A stretch of DNA of 64,000 nt from the NCBI RefSeq assembly GCF_032854445.1, contig NW_027018122.1, positions 1 to 64,000 of the forward strand. Reading direction: 5' to 3'. Origin of the DNA: Liolophura sinensis (taxonomy: Eukaryota; Mollusca; Polyplacophora; Chitonida; Chitonidae). Position numbers and translations under genes: made by a program. Of this stretch, positions 1 to 10,559 are shown in pieces (the first letter of the stretch is position 1; each line of letters begins with the position of its first letter). The notes below the pieces were generated by a model. That model saw nothing but the letters and a program-made list of their open reading frames with translations, searched no databases and was not told the origin of the DNA.

Positions 1-3000
1 ACAATCGCGACTGGTCATTACTATATTTAACTTTTCATTATAAGTTATGTGCCCTTCGGTAGCCCAGACGACGTCAAATCTTTGGGCCAAGCCCATTTAA
101 CTCACCCAGCAGTTGTCTTACTTCTAAGTCGAAGACAAACTCAATGTCTTTATCTACATGTAGAAAAACCACACCATTTGTATATAAAAAAAAACACAAG
201 GTACTTGATACAGTCCGCTGTAAAAAGTACAATTGAACACTGACCCACATCAATAAGGTGCCAAAAAATGCGCAATTGGGGCCAGGCATCTCCAGCTGTT
301 GAAAATTGCAAAATTTCCTTGGTTTCCATGTAGTAAGAGCAGTTGCTGGGCACGTGATCTTGACATCAATGATTATTCATTTGTGGCTACAGCCAAAAGT
401 ATTGGTCGGAGAGCAACGCGGTTTTGCACCATTCGATTTCTCGTTAAAAATTACGTCGGATTAGCCTCTTACCAGCAGCATTGAACAGTTTTTCCACTTT
501 TGGATTTTTGCCTGGTCTTTTTGCGAATTGAAATCGGCTACATTAACTATGTACAATCGCGACTGGTCATTACTATATTCAACTTTTCATTATAAGTTAT
601 GTGCCCTCGGTAGCCCATACGACGTCAAATCTTTTGGGCAAAGCCATTTAACTCACCCAGCAGTTGTCTTACTTCTAAGTCGAAGACAAACTCAATGTCT
701 TTATCTACATGTAGAAAAACCACACACAAGGTACTTGATACAGTCCGCTGTAAAAAGTACAATTGTAACACTGACCCACATCAATAAGGTGCCAAAAGAT
801 GCGCAATTGGGCCAGGCATCTCCAGCTGTTGAAAAATTGCAAATTTCCTTGGTTTCCATGGAGTAAGAGCCGTTGCTGGGTACGTGATCTTGACATCAAT
901 GATTATTCATTTGTGGCTACAGCCAAAAGTATTGGTCGGAGAGCAACGCGGTTTGCACCATTCGATTTCTCGTCAAAAATACGTCGGATTAGCCTCTTAC
1001 CAGCAGCATTGGAACAGTTTTTTCCACTTTTGGATTTTTGCCTGGTCTTTTTTGCTAATTGAAATCGGCTACATTAACTATGTACAATCGCTGGTCATTA
1101 CTATATTCAACTTTCATTATAAGTTATGTGGCCTTCGGTAGCCCAGACGACGTCAAATCTTTGGGCCAAGCCCATTTAACTCACCCAGCAAATGTCTTAC
1201 TTCTAAGTCGAAGACAAACTCAATGTCTTTATCTACATATAGAAAAACCACACCATTTGTCCATAAAAAATACACAAGGTACATGATACAGTCTCCTGTA
1301 AAAAAGTACAATTGAACACTGACCCACATCAATAGGTGCCAAAAGATGCGCAATTTGGGCCAGGCATCTCCAGCTGTTGAAAAATTGCAAATTTCCTTGG
1401 TTTCCATGGAGTAAGAGCCGTTGCTGGGCACGTGATCTTGACATCAATGATTATTCATTTGTGGCTACAGCCAAAAGTATTGGTCGGAGAGCAACGCGGT
1501 TTGGCACCATTCGATTTCTCGTCAAAAAAATACGTCGGATTAGCCTCTTACCAGCAGCATTGGAACAGTTTTTCTACTTTCGGATTTTTGCCTGGTCTTT
1601 TTGCGAATTGAAATCGGCTACATTAACTATGTACAATCGCGACTGGTCATTACTATATTTAACTTTTCATTATAAGTTATGTGCCCTTCGTGTAGCCCAG
1701 ACCACGTAAATTCTTTGGGCAAAGCCCATTTAACCTCACCCAGCAAATGTCTTACCTTCTAAGTCGAAGACAAACTCAATGTATTTATCTACATGTAGAA
1801 AAACCACACCATTTGTATATAAAAAAAAACACAAGGTACTTGATACAGTCCGCTGTAAAAAGTACAATTGAACACTGACCCACAATCAATAAGGTGCCAA
1901 AAGATGCGCAATTGGGCCAGGCATCTCCAGCTGTTGAAAAATTGCAAATTTCCTGGTTTCCATGTAGTAAGAGCAGTTGCTGGGCACGTGATCTTGACAT
2001 CAATGATTATTCATTTGTGGCTACAGCCAAAAGTATTGGTCGGAGAGCAACGCGGTTTGCACCATTCGATTTCTCGTCAAAAATTACGTAGGATTAGCCT
2101 CTTACCAGCAGCATTGGAACAGTTTTTCCACTTTTGGATTTTTTGCCTGGTCTTTTTGCGAATTGAATCGGCTACATTAACTATGTACAATCGCGACTGG
2201 TCATTACTATATTTAACTTTTCATTATAAGTTATGTGCCCTTCGGTAGCCCAGACGACGTCAAATCTTTGGGCCAAGCCATTTAACTCACCCAGCAGTTG
2301 TCTTACTTCTAAGTCGAAGACAAACTCAATGTCTTTATCTACATGTAGAAAAACCACACCATTTGTATATAAAAAAAAACACAAGGTACTTGATACAGTC
2401 CGCTGTAAAAAGTACAATTGAACACTGACCCACATCAATAAGGTGCCAAAAAATGCGCAATTGGGCAGGCATCTCCAGCGTGTTGAAAAATTGCAAATTT
2501 CCTTGGTTCCATGTAGTAAGAGCAGTTGCTGGGCACGTGATCTTGACATCAATGATTATTCATTTGTGGCTACAGCCAAAAGTATTGGTCGGAGAGCAAC
2601 GCGGTTTGCACCATTCGATTTCTCGTCAAAAATTACGTCGGATTAGCCTCTTACCAGCAGCAATTGGAACAGTTTTTTCCACTTTTGGATTTTTGCCTGG
2701 TCTTTTTGCGAATTGAAATCGGCTACATTAACTATGTACAATCGCGACTGGGTCCATTACTATATTCAACTTTTCATTATAAGTTATGTGCCCTTCGGTA
2801 GCCCATACGACGTCAAATCTTTGGGCAAAGCCCATTTAACTCACCCAGCAGTTGTCCTTACTTCTAAGTCGAAGACAAACTCAATGTCTTTATCTACATG
2901 TAGAAAAACCACACCATTTGTATATAAGAAAAAACACAAGGTACTTGATACAGTCCGCTGTAAAAAGTACAATTGAACACTGACCCACATCATTAAGGTG

Positions 3001-3269
3001 CCAAAAGATGCGCAATTGGGCCAGGCATCTCCAGCTGTTGAAAAATTGCAAATTTTCCCTTGGTTTCCATGGAGTAAGAGCCGTTGCTGGGCACGTGATC
3101 TTGACATCAATGATTATTCATTTGTGGCTACAGCCAAAAAGTATGGTCGGAGAGCAACGCGGTTTGCAACCATTCGACTTCTCGTCCAAAAAATACGTCG
3201 GATTAGCCTCTTACCAGCAGCATTGGAAAAGTTTTTCCACTTTTGGATTTTTACCTGGTCTTTTTGCTA
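1..3269 (+). repeat. Left block of indel-rich satellite units
   Basis: Anchors at 74, 625, 1153, 1707, 2260 and 2813. These copies carry many 1-2 bp insertions and deletions, mostly in homopolymers, that are almost absent in the next 50 kb. Examples are an extra G near 280, an extra T near 423, a missing T near 606, a missing C near 2278, an extra G near 2480 and extra bases near 2750. Around 1690-1712 the usual CGGTAGCCCAGACGACGTC is altered and the GACGTC site is lost. The units still belong to recognisable families: the one at 1153 has the CATATAG and GTCCATA variants seen again at 3410, 28371 and 32774. Either this is a less homogenised stretch of array or a poorly corrected part of the assembly. 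Confidence 0.9.
625..1152 (+). repeat. Satellite unit with 22-bp internal deletion
   Basis: The period here is 528. The CATTTG-TATATA-poly(A) segment is missing, so the ACCACAC side joins directly to ACAAGG at about 721-729. Short CAC repeats flank the lost segment, as expected of slippage or microhomology joining. I see this deletion only once. Confidence 0.85.
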
Positions 3270-3312
3270 GTTCACGTTAGCAGAGTCGCGATTGTACATA
3301 GTGAATGTAGCC
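3270..3312 (+). other. 43-nt insertion at a unit end
   Basis: Most left-hand units read TTTTTGCTAATTGAAATCGG at this point. Here, after GCTA at 3269, 43 nt replace the two bases AT, and the normal sequence resumes at TGAAATC (3313). The first part (3270-3283) matches nothing obvious in the unit, and the rest is an inverted copy of the neighbouring segment. The net gain of 41, plus six small insertions in the same unit, accounts for the 597-bp period. Confidence 0.93.
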
Positions 3313-3348
3313 TGAAATCGGCTACATTAACTATGTACAATCGCGACT
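3284..3348. repeat. Near-perfect inverted repeat, 29-bp arms, 7-nt loop
   Basis: The left arm 3284-3312 is the reverse complement of the right arm 3320-3348 at 28 of 29 positions. The one mismatch is G at 3303 where T would pair. The loop is TGAAATC at 3313-3319. The right arm is ordinary array sequence (GGCTACATTAAC through TCGCGACT) present in every unit, so the left arm is an inverted copy placed directly in front of its own template. I see it nowhere else in the window. Confidence 0.95.
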
Positions 3349-4587
3349 GGTCATTACTATATTCAACTTTTCATTATAAGTTATGTGCCCTTCGGTAGCC
3401 CAGACGACGTCAAATCTTTGGGCCAAGCCCATTTAACTCACCCAGCAAATGTCTTACTTCTAAGTCGAAGACAAACTCAATGTCTTTATCTACATATAGA
3501 AAAACCACACCATTTGTCCATAAAAATACACAAGGTACATGATACAGTCTCCTGTAAAAAGTACAATTGAACACTGACCCACATCAATAAGGTGCCAAAA
3601 GATGCGCAATTGGGCCAGGCATCTCCAGCTGTTGAAAAATTGCAAATTTCCTTGGTTTCCATGGAGTAAGAGCCGTTGCTGGGCACGTGATCTTGACATC
3701 AATGATTATTCATTTGTGGCTACAGCCAAAAGTATTGGTCGGAGAGCAACGCGGTTTGCACCATTCGATTTCTCGTCAAAAAATACGTCGGATTAGCCTC
3801 TTACTCGCAGCATTGGAACAGTTTTTCTACTTTCGGATTTTTGCCTGGTCTTTTTGCGAATTGAAATCGGCTACATTAACTATGTACAATCGCGACTGGT
3901 CATTACTATATTTAACTTTTCATTATAAGTTATGTGCCCTTCGGTAGCCCAGACGACGTCAAATCTTTGGGCAAAGCCCATTTAACTCACCCAGCAAATG
4001 TCTTACTTCTAAGTCGAAGACAAACTCAATGTCTTTATCTACATATAGAAAAACCACACCATTTGTCCATAAAAATACACAAGGTACATGATACAGTCTC
4101 CTGTAAAAAGTACAATTGAACACTGACCCACATCAATAAGGTGCCAAAAGATGCGCAATTGGGCCAGGCATCTCCAGCTGTTGAAAAATTGCAAATTTCC
4201 TTGGTTTCCATGGAGTAAGAGCCGTTGCTGGGCACGTAATCTTGACATCAATGATTATTCATTTGTGGCTACAGCCAAAAGTATTGGTCGGAGAGCAACG
4301 CGGTTTGCACCATTCGATTTCTCGTCAAAAAATACGTCGGATTAGCCTCTTACCAGCAGCATTGGAACAGTTTTTCCACTTTTGGATTTTTGCCTGGTAT
4401 TTTTTCTAATTGAAATCGGCTACATTAACTATGTACAATCGCGACTGGTCATTACTATATTCAACTTTTCATTATAAGTTATGTGCCCTTCGGTAGCCCA
4501 GACGACGTCAAATCTTTGGGCCAAGCCCATTTAACTCACCCAGCAAATGTCTTACTTCTAAGTCGAAGACAAACTCAATGTCTCTAT

Positions 4588-4597
4588 CTACATGTAG
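4588..4597. repeat. CTACATGTAG perfect palindrome (representative copy)
   Basis: This 10-bp perfect palindrome is kept in most units. It is changed to CTACATATAG in 1153, 3410, 3959, 28371 and 32774, and to CTAAATGTAG in 54769. A protein-binding role is possible but unsupported. Confidence 0.7.
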
Positions 4598-4614
4598 AAA
4601 AACCACACCATTTG

Positions 4615-4627
4615 TATATAAAAAAAA
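4615..4627 (+). repeat. TATATA plus poly(A) tract (representative copy)
   Basis: TATATA runs into eight A here. Other units have seven A (for example 36624, 39922, 46521, 51473, 52022, 53121, 53670) or nine (8358, 9459, 14410, 25621, 31122, 32223, 44319, 44870, 49271, 49822), and some have an interrupting G (5058, 5608, 10560, 11660, 12210, 12760, 23985). The 549, 550 and 551 bp periods follow this run length almost exactly. Confidence 0.9.
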
Positions 4628-4920
4628 CACCAGGTACTTGATACAGTCCGCTGTAAAAAGTACAATTGAACACTGACCCACATCAATAAGGTGCCAAAAG
4701 ATGCGCAATTGGGCCAGGCATCTCCAGCTGTTGAAAAATTGCAAATTTCCTTGGTTTCCATGGAGTAAGAGCCGTTGCTGGGCACGTGATCTTGACATCA
4801 ATGATTATTCATTTGTGGCTACAGCCAAAAGTATTGGTCGGAGAGCAACGCGGTTTGCACCATTCGATTTCTCGTCAAAAAATACGTCGGATTAGCCTCT
4901 TACCAGCAGCATTGGAACAG

Positions 4921-4954
4921 TTTTTCCACTTTTGGATTTTTGCCTGGTCTTTTT
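4921..4954 (+). repeat. Cluster of four T-tracts (representative copy)
   Basis: T-tracts lie at 4921-4925, 4930-4933, 4937-4941 and 4950-4954 near the unit end, followed by GCTAATT. Mean spacing between tract centres is about 9.7 bp, close to a helical turn, though individual spacings are uneven (8.5, 7.5, 13). The last tract varies between units as CTTTTTGC or ATTTTTTC. Confidence 0.6.
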
Positions 4955-7900
4955 GCTAATTGAAATCGGCTACATTAACTATGTACAATCGCGACTGGTC
5001 ATTACTATATTCAACTTTTCATTATAAGTTATGTGCCCTTCGGTAGCCCAGACGACGTCAAATCTTTGGGCCAAGCCCATTTAACTCACCCAGCAAATGT
5101 CTTACTTCTAAGTCGAAGACAAACTCAATGTCTTTATCTACATGTAGAAAAACCACACCATTTGTATATAAGAAAAACACAAGGTACTTGATACAGTCCG
5201 CTGTAAAAAGTACAATTGAACACTGACCCACATCAATAAGGTGCCAAAAGATGCGCAATTGGGCCAGGCATCTCCAGCTGTTGAAAAATTGCAAATTTCC
5301 TTGGTTTCCATGGAGTAAGAGCAGTTGCTGGGCACGTGATCTTGACATCAATGATTATTCATTTGTGGCTACAGCCAAAAGTATTGGTCGGAGAGCAACG
5401 CGGTTTGCACCATTCGATTTCTCGTCAAAAAATACGTCGGATTAGCCTCTTACCAGCAGCATTGGAACAGTTTTTCCACTTTTGGATTTTTGCCTGGTCT
5501 TTTTGCGAATTGAAATCGGCTACATTAACTATGTACAATCGCGACTGGTCATTACTATATTCAACTTTTCATTATAAGTTATGTGCCCTTCGGTAGCCCA
5601 GACGACGTCAAATCTTTGGGCAAAGCCCATTTAACTCACCCAGCAAATGTCTTACTTCTAAGTCGAAGACAATCTCAATGTCTTTATCTACATGTAGAAA
5701 AACCACACCATTTGTATATAAGAAAAACACAAGGTACTTGATACAGTCCGCTGTAAAAAGTACTATTGAACACTGACCCACATCAATAAGGTGCCAAAAG
5801 ATGCGCAATTGGGCCAGGCATCTCCAGCTGTTGAAAAATTGCAAATTTCCTTGGTTTCCATGGAGTAAGAGCCGTTGCTGGGCACGTGATCTTGACATCA
5901 ATGATTATTCATTTGTGGCTACAGCCAAAAGTATTGGTCGGAGAGCAACGCGGTTTGCACCATTCGACTTCTCGTCAAAAAATACGTCGGATTAGCCTTT
6001 TACCAGCAGCATTGGAACAGTTTTTCCACTTTTGGATTTTTACCTGGTCTTTTTGCTAATTGAAATCGGCTACATTAACTATGTACAATCGCGACTGGTC
6101 ATTACTATATTCAACTTTTCATTATAAGTTATGTGCCCTTCGGTAGCCCAGACGACGTCAAATCTTTGGGCCAAGCCCATTTAACTCACCCAGCAAATGT
6201 CTTACTTCTAAGTCGAAGACAAACTCAATGTCTCTATCTACATGTAGAAAAACCACACCATTTGTGTATAAAAAAAACACAAGGTACTTGATACAGTCCG
6301 CTGTAAAAAGTACAATTGAACACTGACCCACATCAATAAGGTGCCAAAAGATGCGCAATTGGGCCAGGCATCTCCAGCTGTTGAAAAATTGCAAATTTCC
6401 TTGGTTTCCATGGAGCAAGAGCCGTTGCTGGGCACGTGATCTTGACATCAATGATTATTCATTTGTGGCTACAGCCAAAAGTATTGGTCGGAGAGCAACG
6501 CGGTTTGCACCATTCGATTTCTCGTCAAAAAATACGTCGGATTAGCCTCTTACCAGCAGCATTGGAACAGTTTTTCCACTTTTGGATTTTTGCCTGGTCT
6601 TTTTGCTAATTGAAATCGGCTACATTAACTATGTACAATCGCGACTGGTCATTACTATATTCAACTTTTCATTATAAGTTATGTGCCCTTCGGTAGCCCA
6701 GACGACGTCAAATCTTTGGGCCAAGCCCATTTAACTCACCCAGCAAATGTCTTACTTCTAAGTCGAAGACAAACTCAATGTATTTATCTACATGTAGAAA
6801 AACCACACCATTTGTATATAAAAAAAACACAAGGTACTTGATACAGTCCGCTGTAAAAAGTACAATTGAACACTGACCCACATCAATAAGGTGCCAAAAG
6901 ATGCGCAATTGGGCCAGGCATCTCCAGCTGTTGAAAAATTGCAAATTTCCTTGGTTTCCATGGAGTAAGAGCCGTTGCTGGGCACGTGATCTTGACATCA
7001 ATGATTATTCATTTGTGGCTACAGCCAAAAGTATTGGTCGGAGAGCAACGCGGTTTGCACCATTCGATTTCTCGTCAAAAAATACGTCGGATTAGCCTCT
7101 TACCAGCAGCATTGGAACAGTTTTTCCACCTTTGGATTTTTGCCAGGTCTTTTTGCTAATTGAAATCGGCTACATTAACTATGTACAATCGCGACTGGTC
7201 ATTACTATATTCAACTTTTCATTATAAGTTATGTGGCCTTCGGTAGCCCAGACGACGTCAAATCTTTGGGCCAAGCCCATTTAACTCACCCAGCAAATGT
7301 CTTACTTCTAAGTCGAAGACAAACTCAATGTCTTTATCTACATGTAGAAAAACCACACCATTTGTATATAAAAAAAACACAAGGTACTTGATACAGTCCG
7401 CTGTAAAAAGTACAATTGAACACTGACCCACATCAATAAGGTGCCAAAAGATGCGCAATTGGGCCAGGCATCTCCAGCTGTTGAAAAATTGCAAATTTCC
7501 TTCGTTTTCATGGAGTAAGAGCAGTTGCTGGGCACGTGATCTTGACATCAATGATTATTCATTTGTGGCTACAGCCAAAAGTATTGGTCGGAGAGCAACG
7601 CGGTTTGCACCATTCGATTTCTCGTCAAAAAATACGTCGGATTAGCCTCTTACCAGCAGCATTGGAACAGTTTTTCCACTTTTGGATTTTTGCCTGGTAT
7701 TTTTTCTAATTGAAATCGGCTACATTAACTATGTACAATCGCGACTGGTCATTACTATATTCAACTTTTCATTATAAGTTATGTGCCCTTCGGTAGCCCA
7801 GAAGACGTCAAATCTTTGGGCCAAGCCCATTTAACTCACCCAGCAGTTGTCTTACTTCTAAGTCGAAGACAAACTCAATGTCTTTATCTACATGTAGAAA

Positions 7901-8357
7901 AACCACACCATTTGTATATAAAAAAAACACAAGGTACATGATAAAGTCTGCTGTAAAAAGTACAATTGAACACTGACCCACATCAATAAGGTGCCAAAAG
8001 ATGCGCAATTGGGCCAGGCATCTCCAGCTGTTGAAAAATTGCAAATTTCCTTGGTTTCCATGGAGTAAGAGCCGTTGCTGGGCACGTGATCTTGACATCA
8101 ATGATTATTCATTTGTGGCTACAGCCAAAAGTATTGATCGGAGAGCAACGCGGTTTGCACCATTCGATTTCTCGTCAAAAAATACGTCGGATTAGCCTCT
8201 TACCAGCAGCATTGGAACAGTTTTTCCACTTTTGGATTTTTGCCTGGTATTTTTTCTAATTGAAATCGGCTACATTAACTATGTACAATCGCGACTGGTC
8301 ATTACTATATTCAACTTTTCATTATAAGTTATGTGCCCTTCGGTAGCCCAGACGACG

Positions 8358-10559
8358 TCAAATCTTTGGGCCAAGCCCATTTAACTCACCCAGCAAATGT
8401 TTTACTTCTAAGTCGAAGACAAACTCAATGTCTCTATCTACATGTAGAAAAACCACACCATTTGTATATAAAAAAAAACACAAGGTACTTGATACAGTCC
8501 GCTGTAAAAAGTACAATTTAACACTGACCCACATCAATAAGGTGCCAAAAGATGCGCAATTGGGCCAGGCATCTCCAGCTGTTGAAAAATTGCAAATTTC
8601 CTTGGTTTCCATGGAGTAAGAGCCGTTGCTGGGCACGTGATCTTGACATCAATGATTATTCATTTGTAGCTACAGCCAAAAGTGTTGGTCGGAGAGCAAC
8701 GCGGTTTGCACCATTCGATTTCTCGTCAAAAAATACGTCGGATTAGCCTCTTACCAGCAGCATTGGAACAGTTTTTCCACTTTTGGATTTTTGCCTGGTC
8801 TTTTTGCGAATTGAAATCGGCTACATTAACTATGTACAATCGCGACTGGTCATTACTATATTCAACTTTTCATTATAAGTTATGTGCCCTTCGGTAGCCC
8901 AGACGACGTCAAATCTTTGGGCCAAGCCCATTTAACTCACCCAGCAAATGTCTTACTTCTAAGTCGAAGACAAACTCAATGTCTTTATCTACATGTAGAA
9001 AAACCACACCATTTGTATATAAAAAAAACTTAAGGTACTTGATACAGTCCGCTGTAAAAAGTACAATTAAACACTGACCCACATCAATAAGGTGCCAAAA
9101 GATGCGCAATTGGGCCAGGCATCTCCAGCTGTTGAAAAATTGCAAATTTCCTTGGTTTCCATGGAGTAAGAGCCGTTGCTGGGCACGTGATCTTGACATC
9201 AATGATTATTCATTTGTGGCTACAGCCAAAAGTATTGGTCGGAGAGCAACGCGGTTTGCACCATTCGATTTCTCGTCAAAAAATACGTCGGATTAGCCTC
9301 TTACCAGCAGCATTGGAACAGTTTTTCTACTTTTGGATTTTTGCCAGGTCTTTTTGCGAATTGAAATCGGCTACATTAACTATGTACAATCGCGACTGGT
9401 CATTACTATATTCAACTTTTCATTATAAGTTATGTGCCCTTCGGTAGCCCAGACGACGTCAAATCTTTGGGCCAAGCCCATTTAACTCACCCAGCAGTTG
9501 TCTTACTTCTAAGTCGAAGACAAACTCAATGTCTTTATCTACATGTAGAAAAACCACACCATTTGTATATAAAAAAAAACACAAGGTACTTGATACAGTC
9601 CGCTGTAAAAAGTACAATTGAACACTGACCCACATCAATAAGGTGCCAAAAGATGCGCAATTGGGCCAGGCATCTCCAGCTGTTGAAAAATTGCAAATTT
9701 CCTTGGTTTCCATGGAGCAAGAGCCGTTGCTGGGCACGTAATCTTGACATCAATGATTATTCATTTGTGGCTACAGCCAAAAGTATTGGTCGGAGAGCAA
9801 CGCGGTTTGCACCATTCGATTTCTCGTCAAAAAATACGTCGGATTAGCCTCTTACCAGCAGCATTGGAACAGTTTTTCCACTTTTGGATTTTTGCCTGGT
9901 CTTTTTGCGAATTGAAATCGGCTACATTAACTATGTACAATCGCGACTGGTCATTACTATATTCAACTTTTCATTATAAGTTATGTGCCCTTCGGTAGCC
10001 CAGACGACGTCAAATCCTTGGGCCAAGCCCATTTAACTCACCCAGCAAATGTCTTACTTCTAAGTCGAAGACAAACTCAATGTATTTATCTACATGTAGA
10101 AAAACCACACCATTTGTATATAAAAAAAACACAAGGTACTTGATACAGTCCGCTGTAAAAAGTACAATTGAACACTGACCCACATCAATAAGGTGCCAAA
10201 AGATGCGCAATTGGGCCAGGCATCTCCAGCTGTTGAAAAATTGCAAATTTCCTTGGTTTTCATGGAGTAAGAGCCGTTGCTGGGCACGTGATCTTGACAT
10301 CAATGATTATTCATTTGTGGCTACAGCCAAAAGTATTGGTCGGAGAGCAACGCGGTTTGCACCATTCGATTTCTCGTCAAAAAATACGTCGGATTAGCCT
10401 CTTACCAGCAGCATTGGAACAGTTTTTCCACTTTTGGATTTTTGCCTGGTCTTTTTGCTAATTGAAATCGGCTACATTAACTATGTACAATCGCGACTGG
10501 TCATTACTATATTCAACTTTTCATTATAAGTTATGTGCCCTTCGGTAGCCCAGACGACG
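8358..10559 (+). repeat. A-B-C-D module, first copy
   Basis: Four successive units with private variants. A (8358) has AAATGTTTTAC, CAATTTAAC, TGTAGCTAC and AAAGTGTTGG. B (8909) has AAAAAACTTAAGG, TTTTTCTAC and GCCAGGTC. C (9459) has CAGCAGTTG, GGAGCAAG and CACGTAATC. D (10010) has TATTTATC and GGTTTTCATGG. The same order returns at 17711, 19361 and 21561. The A and C units here have nine A in the A-run, giving 551-bp periods. Confidence 0.9.

Larger units (their letters stand above)
4508..5057 (+). repeat. Reference satellite unit (550 bp)
   Basis: This unit is close to the majority sequence and serves as a map for all copies. In order it holds an inverted GGGC/GCCC pair at 4518-4528, the 10-bp palindrome CTACATGTAG at 4588-4597, TATATA running into an 8-A tract at 4615-4627, CCATGG at 4758-4763, CACGTG at 4783-4788, a TGGCT/AGCCA pair at 4816-4827, four T-tracts at 4921-4954, and the GGCTACATTAAC segment near 4968. 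Hand count for 4501-5050 gives 226 G+C (41%) and 18 CpG. It departs from the majority at 4584 (C, usually T) and 4631 (C, usually A). The main variable sites are AAATG or AGTTG after CCCAGC, the A-run length, GATGCGC or GATACGC, GAGCCG or GAGCAG, and the unit end (TTTTTGCGAATT, TTTTTGCTAATT or TTTTTTCTAATT). Confidence 0.97.
3410..8357 (+). repeat. Satellite units 7-15, mixed left-hand families
   Basis: Anchors at 3410, 3959, 4508, 5058, 5608, 6158, 6708, 7258 and 7808. The first two share CATATAG, GTCCATAAAAATAC and GTCTCCTG. Units 5058 and 5608 have TATAAGAAAAAC. Unit 5608 carries the CGACTTC and TTACCTGG pair. Unit 6158 has GTGTATAA and GGAGCAAG. Unit 6708 has TATTTATC. Unit 7258 has CTTCGTTTTCATGG and GAGCAG. 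Unit 7808 (type E) has CAGAAGACGTC, ACATGATAAAGTCTG and TATTGATCGG. Units 7258 and 7808 recur 8253 bp later at 15511 and 16061. Confidence 0.93.

Noticed and set aside
3284-3348. Rho-independent terminator at the inverted repeat
   Set aside because: The arms are an inverted copy of array sequence with no T-run after the right arm and no upstream gene; a structural rearrangement explains it better.
4783-4790. ATCACGTG on the minus strand, matching the budding-yeast CDEI motif
   Set aside because: Eight bases are common by chance, CDEII and CDEIII are absent, and some units lose the site (CACGTA). It does not indicate a point centromere.
4508-4801. Minus-strand open frame of 97 codons repeated in most units
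   Set aside because: It overlaps open frames on the other strand, and its reading frame is broken whenever the poly(A) run is 7 or 9. Substitutions between copies freely change residues, and no domain is recognisable. The 550-bp unit is 1 modulo 3, so no frame continues between units.
5336-5596. Plus-strand open frame of 86 codons crossing the unit end
   Set aside because: It exists only in units ending TTTTTGCGAATT; in those ending GCTAATT or TCTAATT a stop appears. It is an accident of sequence with no protein features.
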